Of a stretch of 5,257 bases of DNA, positions 1 through 4,675 are shown piece after piece. The position numbers and the translations under genes are program-made. Source of the stretch: Rickettsiales bacterium UBA1997 (GTDB taxonomy: Bacteria > Pseudomonadota > Alphaproteobacteria > Rickettsiales > UBA1997); assembly GCA_002335845.1 (NCBI GenBank), contig DDCV01000054.1, forward strand, positions 1 through 5,257, read 5' to 3'. How positions within the stretch are numbered: position 1 is the stretch's first letter; every line of letters starts with the position of its first letter. The notes under the pieces are model-generated. The model was not told the origin of the DNA, searched no databases, and saw only the letters and a list, made by a program, of their open reading frames with translations.

Positions 1-848
1 ATACCTTGTCCATTTGGTGGTAACTCCCAAACATCATAGCCCCTATAATTTGTTGAAACTGGCTCCACCCATTCTGCGTGGTATTGAGCTAGATCATCGG
101 CTGAAAGGAATCCACCTTGAGAAACTACAAAATTACTCATTATTTTAGCTATATCCCCCTCATAAAAACTTGATCGCTTTGAAGTTGCAATGTCTTCTAA
201 GGTTTTTGCTAGCATAGGGTTTTTAAAAATATCCCCTTTTTTTAAATATGCACCATAAGGCATCCATACGTCTTTAAAGTTTGGATATTTTTTAAATCTT
301 TGTGATGATAATTCTAGATAGTAAGCTATGGTTTCAGTGAGTGGAAATCCATTATTTGCATAATTAATTGTTGGTTTGAATAATTCTTTAAATGGTAACT
401 TGCCAAATCTCTCATGAAGTTTTATCCACCCATCTACGGCACCGGGAACAGAAACTGGCAATGGGCCATATGAAGGAATTTTATCAAGGTTATTGTCAGT
501 AAAGTATTCAATAGATATATCTTTTGGAGATGGGCCGCTAGCATTTAATCCATAAAGTTTTTTCGTTTTTGCATCCCAAAGAATTACAAACAAGTCACCC
601 CCAATACCATTTCCTGTTGGTTCCATTAAACCCAAGGCTACGTTTGCAGCAATTGCAGCATCTATAGCATTTCCTCCATCTTTTAAAATCTGAAGTCCTA
701 TTTGCGAGGCAAGTGGATGGCTTGTTGCAACCATTCCATTTTGAGCTATAACTTCTGATCTGCTGCTGAAGTCTTGTCCAGTAACTCTGTCATATGACAA
801 AAGATTTATTGAAAAAATAATAGTTAGAAAATAGTAAAAAAAATTCAT
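1..848 (-). CDS. ggt: Gamma-glutamyltransferase-family protein, N-terminal part, cut by the left edge
   Basis: Only the first 282 codons are present; the gene runs off the left edge. The family consists of N-terminal nucleophile hydrolases that move or hydrolyse the gamma-glutamyl group of glutathione and related compounds, usually in the periplasm. The start is followed by a hydrophobic, signal-peptide-like segment (residues 2-18). Family hallmarks follow: GMVATSHPLAS near 37-47, GGNAIDAAIAANVALGLMEP near 57-76, GNGIGGDLF near 78-86, SVPGAVDGW near 131-139, and YRGYDVWELPPNGQG at the truncated end. The self-cleavage threonine and the small subunit lie outside the window, so processing cannot be judged. 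The segment where E. coli GGT has its glutamate-binding arginine (FRE-AP) reads LNASGPSP here, which resembles GGT-like (YwrD-type) proteins, so the substrate is uncertain. It starts 3 nt after a 58-aa membrane protein and is probably cotranscribed with it. Confidence 0.9.
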   Translation of the reverse strand, partial: MNFFYYFLTIIFSINLLSYDRVTGQDFSSRSEVIAQNGMVATSHPLASQIGLQILKDGGNAIDAAIAANVALGLMEPTGNGIGGDLFVILWDAKTKKLYGLNASGPSPKDISIEYFTDNNLDKIPSYGPLPVSVPGAVDGWIKLHERFGKLPFKELFKPTINYANNGFPLTETIAYYLELSSQRFKKYPNFKDVWMPYGAYLKKGDIFKNPMLAKTLEDIATSKRSSFYEGDIAKIMSNFVVSQGGFLSADDLAQYHAEWVEPVSTNYRGYDVWELPPNGQG

Positions 849-851
849 AAT

Positions 852-1028
852 TTATCCCATTAATATAAATGAATCTGGTTTTTCAAATAAGAAATAAACA
901 GCTAAGGCAATTATTAATATAAGAAGTGTTTTAACGTTAAAACTAGCCTTTGATTTCAATATAACTATTAATGAGGTGCTAATAAGCAACAATCCTAAAA
1001 AGTAATTAATAAGTTCAAATGTAATCAT
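852..1028 (-). CDS. Small two-helix membrane protein (58 aa)
   Basis: An intact short reading frame runs from ATG at 1028 to TAA at 852. The product starts MITFELINYFLGLLL and has two hydrophobic stretches, about residues 7-24 and 34-49, separated by a short basic and polar loop (KSKASFNVK), with a FEKPDSF segment near the end. The shape is a membrane hairpin. I do not recognise a family. The stop codon lies 3 nt before the gamma-glutamyltransferase start, so the two are probably translated from one mRNA. The GGGATAA at the end of this gene could act as a weak ribosome site for the downstream gene. No clear Shine-Dalgarno precedes its own start. Support is the exact fit between the control region and ggt, the hydrophobic pattern and the absence of any competing gene. 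Comparison with relatives would decide whether it is real. Confidence 0.65.
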   Translation of the reverse strand: MITFELINYFLGLLLISTSLIVILKSKASFNVKTLLILIIALAVYFLFEKPDSFILMG

Positions 1029-1075
1029 GATATTTTATTTATAACACTTATAGATATTAAGTTATCATAATATAC
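1029..1075. promoter_or_regulatory. Divergent promoter region with a short inverted repeat
   Basis: These 47 bp separate the starts of two divergent units and must hold both promoters if each is expressed from here. On the plus strand CATAAT at 1066-1071 resembles a -10 box and would start transcription at or next to the ATG at 1076. On the minus strand TATAAA at 1038-1043 would give a leader of only a few nucleotides before the ATG at 1028. No good -35 box or Shine-Dalgarno is visible on either side, so leaderless translation is possible. A short inverted repeat, ACTTA-N7-TAAGT (1046-1062), sits centrally and could bind a regulator, though arms this short can occur by chance in AT-rich DNA. 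Confidence 0.35.
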
Positions 1076-1219
1076 ATGGATATTATCTTAATAATTATGT
1101 TCTTAACTTTTCTTGCTGGGGTTTGGATTGCCTCAGAAGATCTTGTTAAGTGGCAAAGATTGCTTTTAGTAGCAACAACATCCATTGTTGTAATTGCTAT
1201 AGTAAGCAACGGTTATTAG
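1076..1219 (+). CDS. Small membrane hairpin protein (47 aa), first gene of a three-gene unit
   Basis: The reading frame runs from ATG at 1076 to TAG at 1217-1219, and the next gene's ATG follows with no gap. The protein has two hydrophobic helices, about residues 3-19 (IILIIMFLTFLAGVWIA) and 29-43 (LLLVATTSIVVIAIV), joined by a charged turn SEDLVKWQR and ending in SNGY. This is a typical two-pass inner-membrane hairpin, and I do not recognise a family. A second ATG at codon 8 could serve as start but would remove half of the first helix, so the first is preferred. The direct stop/start junction with the exported protein downstream implies translational coupling, and no separate ribosome site is evident for that gene. 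Confidence 0.6.
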   Translation: MDIILIIMFLTFLAGVWIASEDLVKWQRLLLVATTSIVVIAIVSNGY

Positions 1220-1606
1220 ATGAGGGTATTATGTCTAACAATAATATTGAGTATCAGCTATCAACTTAATGCCTCATCAAATGCTATTGATTGCACTAGT
1301 GAAATTGATACTGCTTACTTTAACTCAGCCAATTATAAAAATAGAGAAATAATTTTTTCATCCTCGAAGGCAGATCTTGAGTTAAAAAACCTCATGACAA
1401 AGAGGCTTAATATAACAGGTGTACTTTCATTAAAAGATTTGGATAGCTTATTTGAATGGGATAGAATCAATAATATGAAATACATCTACAAAATACTTGA
1501 TCTTATGGATAGAAACTATCTTATTAATAAAAAAAATGTAGAAGATTTTCTAAAATACGAAGCTGAGTTTAATAGTCACTGTGAGGGTTTAAATCATAAT
1601 GTTTAA
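1220..1606 (+). CDS. Exported protein of unknown function (128 aa)
   Basis: The start is a short Sec-type signal peptide (one Arg at position 2, hydrophobic core to about residue 14), with likely cleavage after Ala19 or Ala22, giving a mature protein near 106-109 residues. The mature part has two cysteines, C25 near its start and C121 near its end, well placed for one disulphide in the periplasm. Between them the sequence is charged and predicted mainly helical, with segments such as LELKNLMTKRL and YIYKILDLMDRNYL. I see no enzyme motif and do not recognise a family. It abuts the upstream 47-aa gene with no gap and overlaps the next exported-protein gene by 8 nt, so the three are almost certainly coexpressed. 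It is not a lipoprotein, since no lipobox cysteine is in place. Confidence 0.75.
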   Translation: MRVLCLTIILSISYQLNASSNAIDCTSEIDTAYFNSANYKNREIIFSSSKADLELKNLMTKRLNITGVLSLKDLDSLFEWDRINNMKYIYKILDLMDRNYLINKKNVEDFLKYEAEFNSHCEGLNHNV

Positions 1607-2075
1607 AACTATAATTTTTAGTGCTCTTGGGATTTTTTTAGTTACACTTCCCATCAATTTGCAAGCTGAATCTGAAGCGACAATGGATTTAAAATGTGCA
1701 GTTGTAATCACATCTAGGATTAATGACAACCAAGATCCCTTCCAGTACGCTCTTGATAGAATTCGAATGTGTAAAAAAAATGATATCCTTTCTGTATCAA
1801 GTTTTTTGGATACACTTACAACCAAAGTCTACTTTAATGACTTGATGCGAGGCTTTTGTGCTTTCGACAAACAAATCATAATTGATGTAAATTCAGAATC
1901 TTCTAGTCTAAGTTGTGCTCATATTGGAAAAGAGAGACTAAGAAGAGATTTTAAGAAATCTGCTAGCTTAAGACCAAAATACGATATTGATAAAAGAGCA
2001 TACAGAAACGACCCAAGCTGGAATAATAACCCTACTCCGCTAAAAGAGCCTGGGCCTTCGGGAACAAGACCCTGA
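1599..2075 (+). CDS. Exported four-cysteine protein with proline-rich tail (158 aa), unknown function
   Basis: A classic signal peptide occupies residues 1-23 (MFKTIIFSALGIFLVTLPIN core), with an Ala-type cleavage site after LQA. The mature protein contains four cysteines, C33, C58, C87 and C106, consistent with two disulphides in an oxidising compartment. A basic stretch follows (KERLRRDFKK, about 111-120), and then a tail from about 138 rich in Asn, Pro and Gly, ending PLKEPGPSGTRP, which looks disordered. No known domain is recognised and no obvious similarity to the preceding exported protein is seen beyond the shared secretion signal. GAGGG at 1583-1587 lies 11 nt upstream of the ATG, inside the previous gene, and can serve as ribosome site. 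The start overlaps the end of that gene by 8 nt. The gene ends 7 nt from the convergent MAPEG gene, with no visible terminator between them. Confidence 0.78.
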   Translation: MFKTIIFSALGIFLVTLPINLQAESEATMDLKCAVVITSRINDNQDPFQYALDRIRMCKKNDILSVSSFLDTLTTKVYFNDLMRGFCAFDKQIIIDVNSESSSLSCAHIGKERLRRDFKKSASLRPKYDIDKRAYRNDPSWNNNPTPLKEPGPSGTRP

Positions 2076-2082
2076 AATAAAC

Positions 2083-2460
2083 TTATACTAAGTTACAAGC
2101 CATCCAAGCAATAGCAATGATAGACGGCAACCAAATCAATGGCCTCACAAGAGGTATTTTGTATAGGTTGAATGCAGAGCCTGCTAAATAAGCTAACCTA
2201 GAAAATAACCAAATATGCATTGGTAGAGAATTGTCAACTTCTAATTGAATTGATAAAACTGACAATACTAAAAAAAGTGGTAAGCTTTGCCTTAAATTGT
2301 CAGATGACTGTGATAATCTTCCAGATAATTCGGTTTTCTTAGATAAATCACCACCTACATAAGTAAATTCCTTAAATGGAATTTTATGCAATGAAAAAAT
2401 CATTGGAAGAAAAAGGTTTAGCAAAGAAAAAAAGATAGCAAGTACAAGAATATCAATCAT
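2083..2460 (-). CDS. MAPEG-family membrane protein (125 aa)
   Basis: This is a small four-helix membrane protein of the MAPEG superfamily (microsomal glutathione transferase and leukotriene C4 synthase relatives), at the usual bacterial length of about 125-135 residues. Hydrophobic segments lie near residues 2-24, 59-73, 81-98 and 104-123. The signature region is GRLSQSSDNLRQSLPLF at 47-63, matching the family pattern R...N..E..P.F, and a second signature SRLAYLAGSAFNLYKIPLVRPLIW lies at 87-110. The glutamate that in leukotriene C4 synthase contacts glutathione (R-N-E triad) is Gln58 here, while R48, N55, R88, Y91 and R106 are present. The bacterial members are largely uncharacterised, so glutathione transferase activity is not assured. 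No Shine-Dalgarno is visible. The gene begins 60 bp after a 50-aa membrane protein gene on the same strand and converges with the exported-protein genes. Confidence 0.82.
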   Translation of the reverse strand: MIDILVLAIFFSLLNLFLPMIFSLHKIPFKEFTYVGGDLSKKTELSGRLSQSSDNLRQSLPLFLVLSVLSIQLEVDNSLPMHIWLFSRLAYLAGSAFNLYKIPLVRPLIWLPSIIAIAWMACNLV

Positions 2461-2520
2461 ATTTATAAAAGTTAATTAGCTCTATAACATTTTAATGAAT
2501 TTTAAAGAATAATAAAACTA

Positions 2521-2673
2521 TTAACTATCAATCTCTTCGTCAATAGATTTAAGCTCCATTTCATCCATTTCATCTTCGTACACAATTTCTTTGGTATTTT
2601 TGGAGATTAATCGAGTTGAAATAAGATAAACAACAAGTATGGTAATTAAGATTCCAATTAGTTGAGCTAACAT
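2521..2673 (-). CDS. Small single-pass membrane protein with acidic tail (50 aa)
   Basis: An intact frame runs from ATG at 2673 to TAA at 2521. Residues 2-18 (LAQLIGILITILVVYLI) form one membrane helix, followed by a short basic patch (STRLISKNTK) and then a strongly acidic tail from 29 to 50 with 11 Asp/Glu against one Lys (VYEDEMDEMELKS, IDEEIDS). By the positive-inside rule the basic patch and tail would lie in the cytoplasm. A good Shine-Dalgarno, AAGGTG at 2679-2684, stands 5 nt before the ATG and supports real translation. It is not a recognised family. A promoter candidate lies directly upstream, and the MAPEG gene follows 60 bp downstream on the same strand, so the two may form an operon. 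Confidence 0.75.
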   Translation of the reverse strand: MLAQLIGILITILVVYLISTRLISKNTKEIVYEDEMDEMELKSIDEEIDS

Positions 2674-2678
2674 ATGAT

Positions 2679-2684
2679 CACCTT
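2679..2684 (-). promoter_or_regulatory. Shine-Dalgarno of the 50-aa membrane protein gene
   Basis: Read on the minus strand this is AAGGTG, 5 nt before the ATG at 2673. It is one of the best ribosome binding sites in a window where most starts lack one, and it fixes the start of the small gene. Confidence 0.6.
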
Positions 2685-2694
2685 TTAGTTATGT

Positions 2695-2724
2695 TTTATA
2701 ATATTTATTAACTATATCAGACAA
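2695..2724 (-). promoter_or_regulatory. Candidate sigma70-type promoter for the 50-aa gene and MAPEG
   Basis: On the minus strand TTGTCT (2724-2719, four of six matches to TTGACA) and TATAAA (2700-2695, five of six to TATAAT) are separated by 18 bp. Transcription would start near 2688, just ahead of the Shine-Dalgarno at 2684-2679. The -10 box overlaps the opposed -10 of the nitroreductase gene. Confidence 0.45.
2697..2702 (+). promoter_or_regulatory. Candidate -10 box for the nitroreductase gene
   Basis: A perfect TATAAT lies 24 bp before the ATG at 2727, giving a predicted transcript start near 2709 and a leader of about 18 nt without a clear Shine-Dalgarno. The -35 region is poor: TGATCA at 2675-2680 is the best match, at 16 bp spacing. 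Perfect TATAAT strings do occur by chance in such AT-rich sequence, but the position is right. Confidence 0.4.
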
Positions 2725-2726
2725 AA

Positions 2727-3287
2727 ATGAATAAATTACTATCAATAATACAAAATAGAAACTCACATAGGACTTTAGTAGAACCACATCCCTCAACCAT
2801 AGAGATGGAAGAAATTTACAAAGCTGCTCTTAGAGCGCCTGATCATGCTTGGCTTAAACCATCCAATTTTATAGAAATTAAGGGTGATGGGCTTACTAAA
2901 TTATCTAATATATTTGAGGAGTTTGCTTCACAGGTACTTGATATTAACGATGAGAATATTTTACAGAAATATAAAAATGCGCCCTTTAGAGCACCTATGA
3001 TTATTACACTGGTTACAAAACTGTCTAATCATCCAAAAGTTCCATATATTGAACAAAAACTATCAACAGCTGCTGCTGGTCAGAACATCCTTAATGCATT
3101 GGAGTGCCTTGGTTACTCGGGTATATGGAGGACTGGTAAATTAGCTTTCAATCAAGACTTGGTAAAAATGATGGGGCTTGATAAAAATAATGAAATAATA
3201 GGATTCTTGTATATTGGAACAAAGTCAGGAAAAGAGAAAAGGCTTCCAGAAAGAAATATTAGGGACCATTTAACAATTTGGGACTAA
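2727..3287 (+). CDS. ydjA: YdjA-type nitroreductase family protein (186 aa)
   Basis: This is an FMN-dependent oxidoreductase of the nitroreductase superfamily, compact YdjA branch; the length of 186 matches the about 183 residues of E. coli YdjA. Recognisable features in order are the N-terminal FMN-phosphate motif NRNSHR (10-15), ALRAPDHAWLKPSNF (34-48), which corresponds to the YdjA RAPDH...P..F block, NAPFRAPMII (84-93), the segment PYIEQKLSTAAAGQNIL (106-122) lining the dimer and flavin site, and GYSGIWRTG (129-137), equivalent to GGIWRSG in YdjA. The C-terminal GFLYIGT strand is also conserved. The family reduces nitro compounds, quinones or similar acceptors with NAD(P)H as a homodimer in the cytosol; the physiological substrate of YdjA is not established. 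The gene is alone on its strand, with its own likely promoter, and ends overlapping the convergent peptidase gene by 4 nt. Confidence 0.9.
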   Translation: MNKLLSIIQNRNSHRTLVEPHPSTIEMEEIYKAALRAPDHAWLKPSNFIEIKGDGLTKLSNIFEEFASQVLDINDENILQKYKNAPFRAPMIITLVTKLSNHPKVPYIEQKLSTAAAGQNILNALECLGYSGIWRTGKLAFNQDLVKMMGLDKNNEIIGFLYIGTKSGKEKRLPERNIRDHLTIWD

Positions 3288-3982
3288 GCTTTTATTTTTT
3301 TAACCCCATCGATTTGATCTTCAATGACACTTTCATTCTGCAGTATTACATTGTATGAATTATTATCATTTTTAAATGAAACAGAATATTCTGGTTTATC
3401 ATCTATAAGATGAAGAGCGTTGAAACCTTCAATCGATATACATGAATCAATGTTTTTATTAACTAGCTCCTTCTTAACAAAAGGTCTTCTATTAGGCTCT
3501 TCATCATAATGAGGACAACAAGTTCCATTAACAAACCCAAGGCAATCCATTATTGCAAGATCATGACTCCAAGAATCAGTTATACCTTTGTCAAACCAAC
3601 ATATTGCTCCAGCACTAACACCGGACATGATAATGCCTTTGTTATATGCTTCTTTTAGAATTATATCTAACCCCCATTCTCTCCAGACTGCGAGCATGCT
3701 TTTTGTATTGCCGCCTCCAACAAAAATAATGTCTTGATTGAGTATATGCTCTCTTAGATTTATAGTTCTTTTAAAAAAAGATATATCAGATGGTATGCAA
3801 TCTAATGTGTTGAATGCTCGATAAAAATTATTTATATAGCCGCTATCATCTCCTGTTGCAGTTGGAATAAAGCATATTTTTGGTTTATTAGATTTACATT
3901 GGTTAATAATATATTTTTCAATTCGAAGCTCTCCAAGAGATCTACCAAAACCCCCTCCACCAATTGATATTATTTGCTTCAT
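3284..3982 (-). CDS. Peptidase S51 family protein, dipeptidase E-like (232 aa)
   Basis: This is a serine peptidase of family S51 with the class-I-glutamine-amidotransferase-like fold; characterised members (PepE) cleave Asp-X dipeptides in the cytosol. Evidence in order: an N-terminal glycine-rich strand ISIGGGGFG (5-13), CFIPTATGDD (37-46), the FVGGGNTKSML segment (87-97) that forms the oxyanion region, and the nucleophile elbow GVSAGAICWF with Ser123 (121-130), followed by DKGITDS. CCPHYDEE (155-162) supplies the likely catalytic His158. Length is typical for the family (about 210-235). Relatives of the Lmo0363 and YgaJ type use a Ser-His-Glu triad with a Glu soon after the elbow; here Asp131 stands at that place. 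It starts 8 nt after the nuclease gene, with AGGAAA at 3987-3992 overlapping that gene's stop as ribosome site, so it is the last gene of a probable three-gene operon. Confidence 0.88.
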   Translation of the reverse strand: MKQIISIGGGGFGRSLGELRIEKYIINQCKSNKPKICFIPTATGDDSGYINNFYRAFNTLDCIPSDISFFKRTINLREHILNQDIIFVGGGNTKSMLAVWREWGLDIILKEAYNKGIIMSGVSAGAICWFDKGITDSWSHDLAIMDCLGFVNGTCCPHYDEEPNRRPFVKKELVNKNIDSCISIEGFNALHLIDDKPEYSVSFKNDNNSYNVILQNESVIEDQIDGVKKIKA

Positions 3983-3986
3983 TATA

Positions 3987-3992
3987 TTTCCT
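3987..3992 (-). promoter_or_regulatory. Shine-Dalgarno of the S51 peptidase, overlapping the nuclease stop codon
   Basis: Minus-strand AGGAAA ends 4 nt before the ATG at 3982 and shares AG with the TAG stop of the upstream gene. This implies that termination of the nuclease and initiation of the peptidase are coupled. Confidence 0.55.
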
Positions 3993-4671
3993 AGACTTTT
4001 TGATTGTTAAATTGAATTAATTTGTTTTTCCATTTACGAGTTAGCACATTAAATTCAGCAGTTTTTACTGTAAATGCTTGAAAAATAAGATCCCTGTCTA
4101 CCATAAGTATTACTATCTGATTGATATTTGTTCCAAACATTACATTGTGTGCATTAGCATATGCGCAACCTTGAAGAAAATAGTCCTCAATCCACTCTCT
4201 TCTTTTTATTTTTTTTGCAGTCTTAAAGTCTATGATTGATGGAACTCCATTTACCAGCCCAATACAATCTGCAGTTCCAGCATATAGACCATCTAAGATA
4301 AGTCCTACCTCCAAACCCCAAATTTCATTTATTGAATTTAATCCATCTAAGATAAATTTTTGAGAAATTTTTCTTGATATATTTTCATCTGATATGGATA
4401 CATCAAAAGTATCCCACTCTTCTTTTTTAAGGTAAGCCTCTAGAGCTTCGTGAACAGCAGTCCCGATATCAGTGCTTTGCTTTATAACTCTATCAGCCTC
4501 AACATCCCCAACCCTCTGCCTCCATTTATCAATTCCATCTGATTTAGTTGAGGTATTGCTGAGAATAGTAGTAACACTTGGAACTGGTGAGCCAGTAGAA
4601 TCAAGATAATGCCTTCCAGAATCAAGATCAACTCTCTCCAACTCTGGATATTTATATATATTTTTAAGCAT
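3991..4671 (-). CDS. RecB/MGME1-like PD-(D/E)XK nuclease (226 aa)
   Basis: The protein has the hallmark order of the RecB/MGME1-like exonuclease branch of the PD-(D/E)XK superfamily: PSVTTIL near the start (31-37), then the helix motif GTAVHEALEAYL with His74 (70-81), a strand pair WGLEVGLILDGLYAGTADCIG (E121, D135 in GTAD), IIDFKTAKK (147-154) with the D148-x-K150 metal-binding pair, and YFLQGCAYANA with Gln167 and Tyr171 (164-174). These match the H, D, DxK and QxxxY positions known in MGME1-type and phage recombination exonucleases. Action on DNA ends, with Mg2+, is inferred from the family; the natural substrate is unknown. Such stand-alone copies are common in phages, so viral origin is possible, yet no other phage gene is nearby. 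It begins 4 nt after the hydrolase stop and ends 8 nt before the peptidase start. No Shine-Dalgarno is visible, suggesting translational coupling. Confidence 0.85.
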   Translation of the reverse strand: MLKNIYKYPELERVDLDSGRHYLDSTGSPVPSVTTILSNTSTKSDGIDKWRQRVGDVEADRVIKQSTDIGTAVHEALEAYLKKEEWDTFDVSISDENISRKISQKFILDGLNSINEIWGLEVGLILDGLYAGTADCIGLVNGVPSIIDFKTAKKIKRREWIEDYFLQGCAYANAHNVMFGTNINQIVILMVDRDLIFQAFTVKTAEFNVLTRKWKNKLIQFNNQKV

Positions 4672-4675
4672 TGAG

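Noticed and set aside
1589..1825. Open frame of 78 codons on the minus strand
   Set aside because: It lies opposite the two exported-protein genes, has no ribosome site or recognisable motif, and the plus-strand frames have signal peptides and proper junctions.
2047..2072. Possible hairpin (GGGCCTTCGGG followed by GACCC) at the end of the four-cysteine protein gene as terminator
   Set aside because: The stem is only two or three pairs long and no T-run follows, so it does not qualify.
1220..2075. The two exported proteins as tandem paralogues
   Set aside because: Apart from signal peptides and cysteines I find no aligned motif; cysteine number and spacing differ and only one has the Pro-rich tail.
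3289..3300. T-rich stretch after the nitroreductase stop as an intrinsic terminator
   Set aside because: No GC-rich stem precedes it, and the bases encode the lysine-rich C-terminus of the convergent peptidase.
1..3982. A glutathione-metabolism cluster (GGT family, MAPEG, S51 peptidase)
   Set aside because: The genes lie in separate, differently oriented units, and two of them deviate at glutamyl or glutathione-contact positions.
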